Positions 41,054 through 49,978 of a stretch of DNA of 64,000 bases are shown here, one piece after another (within the stretch, counting starts at the first letter, position 1; every line of letters starts with the position of its first letter). This DNA comes from JAMLJG01 sp035327585 (GTDB lineage: Bacteria > Verrucomicrobiota > Kiritimatiellia > CAIVKH01): NCBI GenBank assembly GCA_035327585.1, contig DAOLDD010000005.1, forward strand, positions 1-64,000, read 5' to 3'. A model generated the notes under the pieces. It searched no databases and was not told the origin of the DNA. It saw nothing but the letters and a program-made list of their open reading frames with translations. The translations under genes and the position numbers were made by a program.

Positions 41054-43366
41054 TTAACTGCGTATTGTAGCACTATTCTCCAACAGCTTCTCCGGCGTGA
41101 TCGGCAACTCGGTGATGCGGATGCCGGTGGCCGCTTCCACGGCGTTGGCGATGGCGGGGGCGAGGCCGTCCATGGGGATTTCGCCCACGCCTTTCGCGCC
41201 GGGGGCGGTGTAGGTGTAGGGATATTCGATGAACTCGACGATCATCTCCGGCACGTCGAGCATCGTCGGCACGACGTACGTCTGCATGCGGCTCGCGTCA
41301 TACAGGCCATCCTTGATCCCCATCTTCTCCATCACCGCGTAGCCGAGCGCCTGCACGAGGCCGCCCTCGATCTGGCCCTTCGCGAGGACCGGGTTGATCA
41401 ACCGGCCGATGTCCCAATACGACGTGATTTTCGTAACCTTGAGTTCCAGCGTCGCCGTGTCGATTTCCACCTCGGCCACGTTGCAGCCCCACGAATAGGA
41501 CGGATAGGCGTCGCCGCGGAACGTCTTCTGGTCCCACTTGATCGTCGGCGGAAGTTGGAACTGGTTGTACACACGCTGCGGGCCGCGCTCCTCGATGAGC
41601 CGCCGGGCGACGCGCGCGAAGGGTTGCGTCTCCTTCGTGTAGCGGTTGCGGAACACCGCGCCGTCGAGGTCCGCGGGCGCGCCGCCGAAACAGGCTTCCG
41701 ACGCGTAGGCCTCCAGTTGCGCCTTCAGTTTTTGCGCCGCGCCAAAAACGGTGCTGCCGACGATCATCGTCGTGCGCGAGGCGACGGTGGGTCCGCTGTC
41801 GGGCACGTATTTCGTATCGGGATGCGGACAGCGCACGCGCGCAAAATCCAGACCGAGCCCGTCCGCCGCGATTTGCGGCATGATGGTGAACGTGCCCTGC
41901 CCCATTTCGGTTGAACTGATGCGGATGTTCACGCCGGGCTCGCCGTCGTCGAACAACTCCAGGTCCAGCGCGGCCTTCGCCTTGAGCCGCGCCTCGCCGT
42001 CGCCGGTGAAGCCCGAGCCGTGGCCGAAAAACGCGAGCCCGATGCCGTACCACGTTTTCGCCGCCGGGTCGCCGTGCGAGCAATGCGCGCGCTTCGCGGT
42101 GAAGTCGGCGCGCTCCAGCGTCTTCTCCAACACGTCCGGCGTGCCCATCGGCTCGGCGATCACCTGGCCGGTCGCCGTCGTGTCGCCGAGGTGCAGCGCG
42201 TTTTGCAGGCGGAACGTCTCCGGCGCGATGCCCAATTCGGCGGCGCAGCGGTCAATGTGCGATTCGAGCGCCCAGACCGCCTGCGGCGCGCCAAACCCGC
42301 GGAACGCGCCGTTGGGAAACGTGTTCGTGCGGTAAACGTGGCCGTCCACAAACACATTCGCGCACCGGTAACCGAGCGTCGTGTGCAGGATGCCGCGCGA
42401 GAGGACGACGGGGCTCAGCGTCGTGTACGCGCCGCCGTCGAGCAGGAACTCCACCTGCATCGCCGTGATCGTCCCGTCGCGCTTCAAGCCGGTGCGGTGG
42501 CGCACCCAGACCGGGTGCCGCTTCGTCGTGTAGAGGATGTCCTGGTGCCGGTCGTAGATGATCTTCACCGGCTTGCGGCACTTCAGCGCGAGCAGCGCGC
42601 AATAGCCCGCGATCAGCGTGGGGAACTCCTCCTTGCCGCCGAATGCGCCGCCGACCGCGGTCTGCTTCACGCGGATTTTTTCCAGCGGCAGCTTCAGCGT
42701 CACAATCAGTTCCGGCGCGATGTAGTACGGGCACTGCAGGCTGCCCTGGAGGAACACGCCGCCGTCCGGTTCCGGGAACGCGACCATGCCCTGCGGCTCG
42801 ATGTAGAGCTGCTCCTGGTGGCCCGCCCAGTATTCGCCCTCGACCACGACGTCAGCCATCGCGAGGCCCTGTTCGACGCTGCCCTTGGAAATCGTTTGCG
42901 CGGCGAGCTGGTGCAGCGTCGCCGGGTCCTCCTTGTAGCGGTTCACCATGTCGTGCAGCGTGAGCAGCGCGGGCTGCTCCTCAATTTCAGGGCGCACATG
43001 GCCGGCCGCCTCGCGGGCCAGCGCGCGGGTCGGCGCCGCGATCAGGGCCAGCGGCTCGCCGCGGTACTGGATCCGGTCGTGCGCGAGGAACGGCATGTCG
43101 CGCCCCATCAGATCGACAATGTTCTCGCCGGGGATATCCTCCGGCGTAACCACGCAAACGCGCGACCAGTCGAACGCGGGGTCAAACGCAAGCCCCTTCA
43201 GGCGCCCGCACGAAACGGGCGAGCGCACGACATGCCCGTACCAGCCGTCCGGCACCGGGATATCGTCCGCGTACGCCGCCAGCCCCCGCACCTTCTCGTC
43301 GCCGTCCAGCCGCGAAATCCCGCGCCCGACATGCGTATATGTTGATTCCGTCTTAATGTTCCCCAT
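41054..43366 (-). CDS. Xanthine-dehydrogenase family molybdenum-binding subunit
   Basis: This 770-residue catalytic subunit carries the molybdenum-cytosine or pyranopterin cofactor and hydroxylates a heterocycle such as a purine. Motifs: VGGAFGGKEEFPT and GAFRGFGAPQAVWALESHID (cofactor contacts), and the active-site glutamate in GAKGVGEIPMDGL near the C-terminus. The carbon-monoxide-dehydrogenase AYxCSFR loop is absent, which argues against CoxL. Start at 43366 (MGNIKTES). It is divergent from the carbamoyltransferase operon across 197 bp, and a MocA-like gene is nearby. The actual substrate is not determinable. Confidence 0.9.
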   Translation of the reverse strand: MGNIKTESTYTHVGRGISRLDGDEKVRGLAAYADDIPVPDGWYGHVVRSPVSCGRLKGLAFDPAFDWSRVCVVTPEDIPGENIVDLMGRDMPFLAHDRIQYRGEPLALIAAPTRALAREAAGHVRPEIEEQPALLTLHDMVNRYKEDPATLHQLAAQTISKGSVEQGLAMADVVVEGEYWAGHQEQLYIEPQGMVAFPEPDGGVFLQGSLQCPYYIAPELIVTLKLPLEKIRVKQTAVGGAFGGKEEFPTLIAGYCALLALKCRKPVKIIYDRHQDILYTTKRHPVWVRHRTGLKRDGTITAMQVEFLLDGGAYTTLSPVVLSRGILHTTLGYRCANVFVDGHVYRTNTFPNGAFRGFGAPQAVWALESHIDRCAAELGIAPETFRLQNALHLGDTTATGQVIAEPMGTPDVLEKTLERADFTAKRAHCSHGDPAAKTWYGIGLAFFGHGSGFTGDGEARLKAKAALDLELFDDGEPGVNIRISSTEMGQGTFTIMPQIAADGLGLDFARVRCPHPDTKYVPDSGPTVASRTTMIVGSTVFGAAQKLKAQLEAYASEACFGGAPADLDGAVFRNRYTKETQPFARVARRLIEERGPQRVYNQFQLPPTIKWDQKTFRGDAYPSYSWGCNVAEVEIDTATLELKVTKITSYWDIGRLINPVLAKGQIEGGLVQALGYAVMEKMGIKDGLYDASRMQTYVVPTMLDVPEMIVEFIEYPYTYTAPGAKGVGEIPMDGLAPAIANAVEAATGIRITELPITPEKLLENSATIRS

Positions 43367-43563
43367 GGCCAATCGTGAACAGTAGTGCTTCAGCGCCGTC
43401 GTGGCAAATGCGGAAATCGGGGATGGCGGCATCCACGCGCTTGGGCGCGCGGCGAAGCGCCCCCGCCGCGCCACACGGAATCGCCCGATGAACGTATCGG
43501 GGTTTCCCCGATTGTATTCGCCGCATCCCATCGCGGAAGATGCGGCGCTATGAAAGGGACTCC

Positions 43564-44760
43564 ATGAAAGCCGCCGAATTCAGCAAACTACTCGCCCGTC
43601 TCCGCAAACTGCAACCCGGTCTTTTCGGGAAGGATTTCCTTCTCACGTGGGACAAATCCGCCGCCCAGCTTGAAGCCGTCCTGCTCGCCGCCGAGGGCCT
43701 GCGCCACGTCTACGCCGCGAACAAACCCGCGCGCCTCTTCCAAAGCGGACTCGCCGTTTCCAACTTCCGCGACAACTCCACGCGCACCCGCTTCTCCTTC
43801 GCCTCCGCCGCGAACCTGCTCGGCCTCGCCGTGCAGGACCTCGACGAGGGCAAGTCGCAGATCGCGCACGGCGAGACGGTCCGCGAAACCGCAAACATGA
43901 TTTCGTTCCTCACCGAGGTCATCGGCATCCGCGACGACATGTTCCTCGGCGCGGGCCACACCTACATGCTCGAAGTCGCCGAGGCGCTCGACGACGGCTT
44001 CGCGAACGGCGTGCTGCCGCAACGCCCGATGATCGTCAACCTCCAGTGCGACGTGGATCACCCAACGCAGGCGATGGCGGACCTGCTGTGGCTCAAGGAA
44101 CACTTCGGCTCGCTCGACAACCTGCGTGGCAAAAAGATCGCCATGACCTGGGCCTATTCGCCGAGCTACGGCAAACCGCTCTCCGTCCCGCAGGGCATCA
44201 TCGGCCTCATGTCCCGCTTCGGCATGCACGTCCACCTCGCCAACCCGCCCGGCTACGACCTCATTCCCGACGTCGTCGCCCTCGCGGGCACCCAGGCCTC
44301 CGCCAGCGGCGGCACGTTCACGCACAGCAACTCGATGGACGACGCCTTCGCCGGCGCCGACATCGTCTATCCCAAATCGTGGGCGCCCTACGCCGTCATG
44401 GGACGCCGCACCGAACTGCTGCGCGCCAACGATCACGCCGGCCTCAAGGACCTCGAAAAACAATGCCTCGCGCAGAACGCGAAATTCACGAACTGGGAAT
44501 GCACCGAGGCGAAGATGAAGACCACGAAGGGCGGCAAGGCGCTCTACATGCACTGCCTGCCCGCCGACATCTCCGGCGTCTCCTGCAAGCAGGGCGAAGT
44601 CGCCGCCAGCGTCTTCGAACGCTACCGCATCCCCACCTACCGCGAGGCGAGCTGCAAACCGTTCATCATCGCCGCGATGATCCTCGCCGGCCGCTTCAAG
44701 GATCCGGCGGCGGTGTTGAAGATGTTGGGCATGAAGAAAGGGAGAAGGATGGGGAGTTAG
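43564..44760 (+). CDS. ygeW: Knotted carbamoyltransferase of the YgeW type
   Basis: This 398-residue protein has the aspartate/ornithine transcarbamylase fold. The carbamoyl-phosphate loop is STRTRFSFA, and the second site is DHPTQAMADLLWL, the knot-bearing family's WAYSPSYGKPLSVPQG follows, and MHCLPADISG lies near the end. Length matches E. coli YgeW (396) rather than ornithine transcarbamylase. YgeW is encoded in purine/uric-acid degradation clusters, and the adjacent xanthine-dehydrogenase genes fit that. The start at 43564 avoids an upstream in-frame ATG. The last residues (GRRMGS) and stop are from the hairpin repeat at 44750. Confidence 0.85.
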   Translation: MKAAEFSKLLARLRKLQPGLFGKDFLLTWDKSAAQLEAVLLAAEGLRHVYAANKPARLFQSGLAVSNFRDNSTRTRFSFASAANLLGLAVQDLDEGKSQIAHGETVRETANMISFLTEVIGIRDDMFLGAGHTYMLEVAEALDDGFANGVLPQRPMIVNLQCDVDHPTQAMADLLWLKEHFGSLDNLRGKKIAMTWAYSPSYGKPLSVPQGIIGLMSRFGMHVHLANPPGYDLIPDVVALAGTQASASGGTFTHSNSMDDAFAGADIVYPKSWAPYAVMGRRTELLRANDHAGLKDLEKQCLAQNAKFTNWECTEAKMKTTKGGKALYMHCLPADISGVSCKQGEVAASVFERYRIPTYREASCKPFIIAAMILAGRFKDPAAVLKMLGMKKGRRMGS

Positions 44761-44931
44761 GAGAAAGAAGGGGAGAAAGAGCGACTACGCCCGCCTGCTC
44801 CCTGCCGGCTCCCAACTCCTTGCTTGATCCATGGAAGAAGAGAAGAAGGCTGGGGAGTTAGGAGAAAGAAGGGGAGAAAGAGCGGCTCCGCCCGCCAACT
44901 CCCTGCCTGCTCCCAACTCCTTGCTTACTCC
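44750..44931. repeat. Duplicated hairpin GGGGAGTTAGGAG ... CTCCCAACTCC
   Basis: Two 85-bp copies about 101 bp apart (44750 and 44851). Each begins TGGGGAGTTAGGAGAAAG and ends CTCCCAACTCCTTGCTT, so each can fold on itself. The first copy contains the stop of ygeW, and the second ends one base before the carbamate kinase ATG. Confidence 0.82.
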
Positions 44932-45873
44932 ATGAAAAAACTGGCCGTCATCGCAATCGGCGGGAACTCACTGATCAAGGACAGCCGGCACATGTCGGTG
45001 CTGGACCAGTACCGCGCTGCCGGCGAAACCGCGCACCACATCGCGTCGCTCGTGCGCGATGGCTGGCGCATTGTCGTCACCCACGGCAACGGCCCGCAGG
45101 TCGGCTTCATCCTGCTGCGCTCCGAGCTCGCGAAGGGCGTGCTGCACCAGGTCCCGCTTGAAAGCTGCGTCGCGGACACGCAGGGCGCGATCGGCTACCA
45201 GATTCAGCAGTCCCTCGAAAACGAGTTGCGCCGCCGCCGCATGGCGCGCCCCGTCGCCACCGTCGTCACGCAGGTCGAGGTCAACCCGCGCGATCCCGCG
45301 TTCCGCAATCCCAGCAAACCCATCGGCCCGTTTTACTCCGAGGCCGACGCGAAGCTGCACGAGGAACGCGACGGCTGGGCGCTCAAGGAGGACGCCGGTC
45401 GCGGCTGGCGTCGCGTCGTGCCTTCGCCCAAACCCGTCGCGATCGTCGAGGAACCCGTCATCGCGGAATTGCTCAAACGCGGCATCATCGTCATCGCCGT
45501 CGGCGGCGGCGGCATCCCCGTCGTCCGCAAACGCGGCGGCGTCTACAAGGGCTGCGCTGCGGTGATCGATAAGGACGCCGCGTCCGCCCTGCTCGCCGCG
45601 CGACTGAACGCCGACGCGTTGCTCATCTCGACCGGCGTCGACCGCGTCGTGCTCAATTACGGCAAACCCGACGAGCAGCCCATCGTCCGCATGACCGCCG
45701 CCGAGGCGCGCCGTCATCTGCGCGCGGGCCAGTTCCCCGCCGGCAGCATGGGCCCCAAAATCGAGGCCGCTCTCTATTTTCTCCGCCGCGGCGGGAAACG
45801 TGTCATCATCACCCAGCCGCACCTGATTGAGGATGCGATGGCCGGAAAAAACGGGACGTTGATCACGCCATGA
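44932..45873 (+). CDS. arcC: Carbamate kinase
   Basis: Carbamate kinase transfers phosphate from carbamoyl phosphate to ADP, giving ATP, CO2 and ammonia. The 313-residue protein shows the amino-acid-kinase signatures AVIAIGGNSLI, VVTHGNGPQVGF, QGAIGYQIQQSLENEL, AVGGGGIPVV and IDKDAASALLAA. It starts just inside the second hairpin copy. Together with YgeW it would conserve energy by phosphorolysis of a carbamoylated compound, as YqeA does in E. coli-type clusters. The stop overlaps the PLP enzyme (ATGA), giving one operon. Confidence 0.95.
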   Translation: MKKLAVIAIGGNSLIKDSRHMSVLDQYRAAGETAHHIASLVRDGWRIVVTHGNGPQVGFILLRSELAKGVLHQVPLESCVADTQGAIGYQIQQSLENELRRRRMARPVATVVTQVEVNPRDPAFRNPSKPIGPFYSEADAKLHEERDGWALKEDAGRGWRRVVPSPKPVAIVEEPVIAELLKRGIIVIAVGGGGIPVVRKRGGVYKGCAAVIDKDAASALLAARLNADALLISTGVDRVVLNYGKPDEQPIVRMTAAEARRHLRAGQFPAGSMGPKIEAALYFLRRGGKRVIITQPHLIEDAMAGKNGTLITP

Positions 45874-47135
45874 ACACCGCCGGATTCCATTGTTTCGCCT
45901 GCCTCGCGCGGCAGGAAGCCGCGTTCACCGGCTTCATCTGCCCCGCCTGCGGCGGCAACCTCGACCTCGCCTACAACCACGCCGCCGCGCGCGCACCGTT
46001 CCTCGCGTCCCTCGAAAAAGGCTGCCCCGGCGGCGGCATCCGTCGCTATGCACCGATGCTGCCCATCCGCGACGTCGCGCACCTGCCGCCCCTGCGCATC
46101 GGCGGCACCCCGCTCTATCGCGCCGACCGGCTCGCCGCGCGCGGCGGATTGAAACAGCTTTGGCTCAAAGACGACGGACTCAACCCCAGCGCCTCCTTTA
46201 AGGACCGCGCGGGCGCAGTCGCCCTCGCCGTCGCGCGCGAACGCGGCGCGAAGGTGATCGCCGGCGCCACCACCGGCAACGCGGGCAGCTCCATGGCGTG
46301 CCTCGCCGCGAGCGTCGGCCAGCCCTGCGTCATCTTCGTCCCCGAAAACGCGCCGCCCGCGAAACTCGCGCAACTACTCGTCTTCGGCGCGACCGTACTC
46401 GCCGTGCGCGGCACCTACGACGACGCGTTCGATCTCTGCACCGCGGTCTGCCGCGAGCGCGGCTGGTTCAACCGCAACACCGGCTCGAATCCGTTCACGC
46501 GCGAAGGCAAGAAAACCGTCAGCTACGAAATCTGGGAACAGCTCGGCCGCCGCGCCCCCGATTGGATCTCCGTCTCCTGCGGCGACGGCAACATCATCAG
46601 CGGCGTATGGAAGGGCTGGCGCGACCTGCACGCGCTCGGCCTCATCGACCGGCTGCCGCGCCTGCTCTGCGCGCAATCGACCGGCAGCGCCGCGATCAGC
46701 CGCGCCGTGTGGACCGTAAAAGCGGAGGCGCCCCAGCCCGCGTGGAGCGCCGTGCGGATCGAGCCCGTGCGCGCGACCACGCTCGCCGACTCCATCTCCG
46801 TCGATATCCCGCGCGACGGCCTCGCCGCGGTTCGCGCCGTGATTGAATCCGACGGCGCCGCCGTCACCGTGTCCGACGAGGCCATCCTCGACGCCATCCC
46901 CGAAATCGCGCAACACGGCGGCGTCTTCTGCGAGCCCGCCGCCGCCTGTGCCTGGGCCGCCGCGCGACAAGCCGTAGCCGACGACCTCATCGCGCCCGAA
47001 GAAACCGTCGTCTGCCTCCTAACCGGCAATGGCCTCAAAGACATCGCCAGCGCCCGCAAAACAGTCAGCGACCCCCTGCGCGTCGACCCCACCCTCGACG
47101 CCGCCCTCCACCTCCTCTCGATCCGCGGGTTGTAA
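45870..47135 (+). CDS. Threonine-synthase-like PLP enzyme with N-terminal zinc ribbon
   Basis: This 421-residue fold-type II PLP enzyme has an N-terminal CFAC...CPACGG zinc ribbon (residues 9-29), then GGTPLYRADRL, the Schiff-base lysine in PSASFKDRAG near residue 110, the phosphate loop TTGNAGSSMACLAA, and a C-terminal GGVFCEPAAACAWAA helix. Threonine synthase is the nearest family. However, translational overlap with carbamate kinase suggests a catabolic lyase instead, perhaps a beta-elimination enzyme playing the role of YgeX in related purine clusters. Biosynthetic ThrC remains possible. Confidence 0.8.
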   Translation: MNTAGFHCFACLARQEAAFTGFICPACGGNLDLAYNHAAARAPFLASLEKGCPGGGIRRYAPMLPIRDVAHLPPLRIGGTPLYRADRLAARGGLKQLWLKDDGLNPSASFKDRAGAVALAVARERGAKVIAGATTGNAGSSMACLAASVGQPCVIFVPENAPPAKLAQLLVFGATVLAVRGTYDDAFDLCTAVCRERGWFNRNTGSNPFTREGKKTVSYEIWEQLGRRAPDWISVSCGDGNIISGVWKGWRDLHALGLIDRLPRLLCAQSTGSAAISRAVWTVKAEAPQPAWSAVRIEPVRATTLADSISVDIPRDGLAAVRAVIESDGAAVTVSDEAILDAIPEIAQHGGVFCEPAAACAWAAARQAVADDLIAPEETVVCLLTGNGLKDIASARKTVSDPLRVDPTLDAALHLLSIRGL

Positions 47136-47253
47136 AGGCCATCCCCCAACCCTGATCGCCCCCCCGCGCCCGCGTGGGAGGGGCCACATTTCCACGACCC
47201 CGGCGGCCTCGTGCCGCCGGTGAAGAAGTTCACGCAGCTACACGTAGCGGCGA

Positions 47254-47299
47254 TTACAGACGTTGTAAGCGCAGAATTAATTTTTTACAGACGTTGGAA
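47254..47299. promoter_or_regulatory. Paired TTACA-N5-TGTAA sites upstream of aldo/keto reductase
   Basis: TTACAGACGTTGTAA at 47254 and TTACAGACGTTGGAA at 47285, 31 bp apart, lie 32 bp before the ATG at 47331. This is the inverse orientation of the pair at 17941-17986; the arms are palindromic so either strand could be read. Suggests an operator of the reductase. Confidence 0.5.
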
Positions 47300-47330
47300 A
47301 TTTTTCCGCCGCTTGTGTTATGACGACTGC

Positions 47331-48287
47331 ATGCGAACACGATTGTTGGGACAGACGGGGTTGCAGGTTTCCGAAATCGGCATCGGGGCGTGGCAACTGG
47401 GCGGGCCGCTGGTGCTGGACGGGAAAGCCGATGGACATCCGGACCTCGGCGCGGAATTTGTGATTGACTTGATCCGGCGCGTCGGCGAGCTGGGCGTAAA
47501 TTTCATCGATACGGCGGAGCAGTACGGCGCGGGCGAGAGTGAACGCCGCGTGGGCCGCGCCATCAGCGGCCAACGCTCGCGATGGATCGTCAGCACGAAG
47601 TGGGGCGCATGGCAGGGGCCGAACGGCGAGCGCGCCAATGACGCAAGCGTCGCGCGCTTGCCGCACTCGCTCGAGGGTTCGCTGCGCCGGCTCGACACGG
47701 ATTACATCGATGTCTACCTCTACCACGTGCCGCCCGCGGACGGCGAAGCGGAGCGCGCCGCGGAACACCTGCTGCGCCTGAAGCAGGAGGGCAAGGTGCG
47801 CGCGGTCGGCATCTCGACGAATGATCTCGCGCTGTGCAAGCGCCTGCACGCACTCGGCATCCTCGATGTCGTGCAATACGCGCACAGCATGATCAACGTG
47901 CCGCGCGAACTGCTCGCGTGGCAGCGCGAGAACGGAGTGGGCGGTATCGTGCGCGGCGCGTTTGCGGGCGGGCGGTTGAGCGGGCGCTATTTCCGCGCAC
48001 CGCCGCGTTTTTCACCCGACGACATCCGCGCGAAGTGGTTCCCGGACGACGAGGCGGCGCGCGCAGCGGAATTCGCGCGCTACGCGGTGTTCGAGCAGTG
48101 GGTCAGCCCCGCGCGCACCATGTCGCAACTCGCGCTGCGGTACCTGCTGGATGAGCCGACGACGCACACAATCATCCTCGGCGCAAAATCCATCGCCGAC
48201 TACGAACGCGCCATCGCCGCCGCCACCCTGCCACCATTGGCCGAAATCGAACGCGCGGGCATTGAAGCCGCCGTTGCGGCTCTATAG
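47331..48287 (+). CDS. Aldo/keto reductase
   Basis: A 318-residue TIM-barrel NADPH-dependent oxidoreductase of the YajO/Tas-like group. Sequence landmarks are MRTRLLGQTGLQVSEIGIGAWQLGG, catalytic tyrosine context VNFIDTAEQYGAGESE, the lysine in IVSTKWG, and the NADPH segment YLLDEPTTHTIILGAKS near the C-terminus. The substrate is not predictable. Upstream lies a TTACA-N5-TGTAA pair, and the previous operon stops 195 bp before, so it is probably an independent unit. Confidence 0.86.
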   Translation: MRTRLLGQTGLQVSEIGIGAWQLGGPLVLDGKADGHPDLGAEFVIDLIRRVGELGVNFIDTAEQYGAGESERRVGRAISGQRSRWIVSTKWGAWQGPNGERANDASVARLPHSLEGSLRRLDTDYIDVYLYHVPPADGEAERAAEHLLRLKQEGKVRAVGISTNDLALCKRLHALGILDVVQYAHSMINVPRELLAWQRENGVGGIVRGAFAGGRLSGRYFRAPPRFSPDDIRAKWFPDDEAARAAEFARYAVFEQWVSPARTMSQLALRYLLDEPTTHTIILGAKSIADYERAIAAATLPPLAEIERAGIEAAVAAL

Positions 48288-48300
48288 CAGCACGGGCGAG

Positions 48301-48455
48301 AGAAACCGCGGATTAAACGGATTAAGCGGATTAATAAAGGGACCCCCTCCCCATCTGTGAAATTTGTGCCATCTGCGGTTAAAGGGGCCCCAACCCCCGA
48401 CGACGCTCCAACCGCCATAACATCCGCGTTAATCCGCGATATCGGCGGTTAAATC
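48301..48455. repeat. GGATTAA/TTAATCC repeat block
   Basis: Segments AACGGATTAAGCGGATTAAT, CTGCGGTTAAAGGG and ATCCGCGTTAATCCGCG form an inverted block in the spacer between the aldo/keto reductase and mocA-like genes. A second copy lies at 49828-49978. Confidence 0.7.
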
Positions 48456-48475
48456 CGGCCCGCGGAGCATGCGGT

Positions 48476-49057
48476 CTACAGCGTAGCGAACACGGCGGCC
48501 CAGGCGTCGGGGGTGTTGATGTTGTTCAGGATCGCGGGGTCATCCACGTCGAAGAGCGAGGTGACGGGGGCGAGCAGGCGGTCGAGCGGCGTGTCGGCGG
48601 ACGGCTCGGTCAGAAGCTTCTCCGCCAATGCGGCGCTGATCCAGACCACGCGACCGGGCCGGGCGATGGCGCAGGGCCGCCACGCGACGCGCGGTTCCGC
48701 CTCGGCGCGCGAGAGCAACTTCTCCAGCGTTTCACGGCGCACGCCCACGGTGTCGACGGGCAGGATGAGATAGCCGTCATAGCCGGGCCGCGCGCGCAGG
48801 CCGGTTTGAATCGAACCGAGCCGGCCGAGCGCCCAATCTTGGTTGATCGCCGTCGCCACGTCGTCCAGTCGGACTGCGATGCGCTCCGCGTCCGCGCCGA
48901 GCACGACCACGGGATCGACGCAGCCCGCTTCGTGCGCGAGCCGCGCCTGATGCGCCGCCAGCGGCGTGCCGTCCGGCATCGCCAGCAACGCCTTCGGCCG
49001 CCCCATGCGCGACGACGCGCCGGCGGCGAGAATAATGGCGGTGTGATTGCTCAACAT
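48476..49057 (-). CDS. MocA-like molybdenum cofactor nucleotidyltransferase
   Basis: This 193-residue MobA/IspD-fold nucleotidyltransferase begins AIILAAGASSRMGRPKALLA, the classic nucleotide loop, and has a metal-binding DTVG in YLILPVDTVGVRR. MocA makes molybdopterin cytosine dinucleotide, the cofactor of xanthine-dehydrogenase family enzymes. Such an enzyme is encoded 5 kb away at 41054-43366, supporting MocA. MobA (guanine nucleotide) cannot be ruled out. Confidence 0.78.
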   Translation of the reverse strand: MLSNHTAIILAAGASSRMGRPKALLAMPDGTPLAAHQARLAHEAGCVDPVVVLGADAERIAVRLDDVATAINQDWALGRLGSIQTGLRARPGYDGYLILPVDTVGVRRETLEKLLSRAEAEPRVAWRPCAIARPGRVVWISAALAEKLLTEPSADTPLDRLLAPVTSLFDVDDPAILNNINTPDAWAAVFATL

Positions 49058-49170
49058 GGTCTTCGATTTGCACGCCCGCGGAGTGCTCGCTCCACCTCGC
49101 TAATCCTCGCTTCCGAACTCTTGCCACCCAACGACCGACATGCTACCCATCCACCCGCATTTTACGCAAC

Positions 49171-49740
49171 ATGCACTCGCATTCACTTATCCTCGCCAGC
49201 GCCTCGCCGCGACGGCGCGAATTGCTTGCGCAACTCGGACGCCCCTTCACCGTCGTCGTCTCCGGACTCGACGAACAGCCGTGGCCGCGTGAGAAACCGG
49301 CCTCGTACGCGCTGCGCAACGCGGCGGAAAAGGCGCGCGCGGTGGCGGAGCGGCATCCCGACGCGACCATCCTCGCGGCGGACACGATCGTCGTGATGGA
49401 GGATCACATTCTCGAAAAACCGGCGGACGCGGCGCATGCCATCGACATGTTGCGCCGCCTCTCCGGCCGCGCGCACGAGGTCATCACCGGCGTCTGCGTA
49501 TGGACCCCGCGCGACGGCGGCTTCCGCGAACAGGCCGACGCCGTCCGCACCGCCGTGAGATTCCGCGCACTCAGCGAAACGGAAATCGCCGCATACGTCG
49601 CCACCGGCGAGCCGATGGACAAAGCCGGCGCCTACGCCATCCAGGGCGGGGCCGGCGGCTTCGTTGAGTCGTTCGACGGCCCCTATGACAACGTCGTCGG
49701 ACTCCCCCTGGAAACCGTCCGCCGCCTGCTGGCGGTGTGA
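49171..49740 (+). CDS. maf: Maf-family nucleoside triphosphate pyrophosphatase
   Basis: Maf proteins hydrolyse non-canonical or modified NTPs (dTTP/UTP type) to the monophosphate and pyrophosphate. The 189-residue protein has SLILASASPRRRELLAQLG at the N-terminus, catalytic aspartates in ILAADTIVV and the family's DKAGAYAIQGGAGGFVESFDGPYDNVVGLPLE. All are intact. Alone on its strand, with its start 113 bp from the mocA-like gene. Confidence 0.94.
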   Translation: MHSHSLILASASPRRRELLAQLGRPFTVVVSGLDEQPWPREKPASYALRNAAEKARAVAERHPDATILAADTIVVMEDHILEKPADAAHAIDMLRRLSGRAHEVITGVCVWTPRDGGFREQADAVRTAVRFRALSETEIAAYVATGEPMDKAGAYAIQGGAGGFVESFDGPYDNVVGLPLETVRRLLAV

Positions 49741-49827
49741 CATTTGCCTGTAGCCGAGGGCGCCGACCGCGTTTCAATTCACGAAGCGCGTCCCGCGATA
49801 AGGCGCATCGCCCGTGGGGAGCGGCGG

Positions 49828-49978
49828 GAATTACCGCTGATTAAGCGGATTAATGAGACGATTCTACCCCACACGCGAAATCAGCATAATCCCCGGTTGG
49901 AAATGAGCATGACCTCGGTGAATGCACTGCCCACGGATTAATCCGCGTTAATCTGCGTAATCTGCGGTTAAAATCGGC
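49828..49978. repeat. GGATTAATCCGCGTTAATCTGCG repeat block
   Basis: GCTGATTAAGCGGATTAATG at the left and CACGGATTAATCCGCGTTAATCTG...GCGGTTAAA at the right, in the 207-bp spacer between maf and the arylesterase gene. Related to 48301-48455. The right end overlaps the esterase stop. Confidence 0.68.

Noticed and set aside
41054..43366. Carbon monoxide dehydrogenase large subunit (CoxL)
   Set aside because: The form I CoxL active-site AYxCSFR signature is absent.
45870..47135. Diaminopropionate ammonia-lyase YgeX
   Set aside because: The N-terminal zinc ribbon and core motifs point to the threonine-synthase family; functional replacement of YgeX is only suggested by context.
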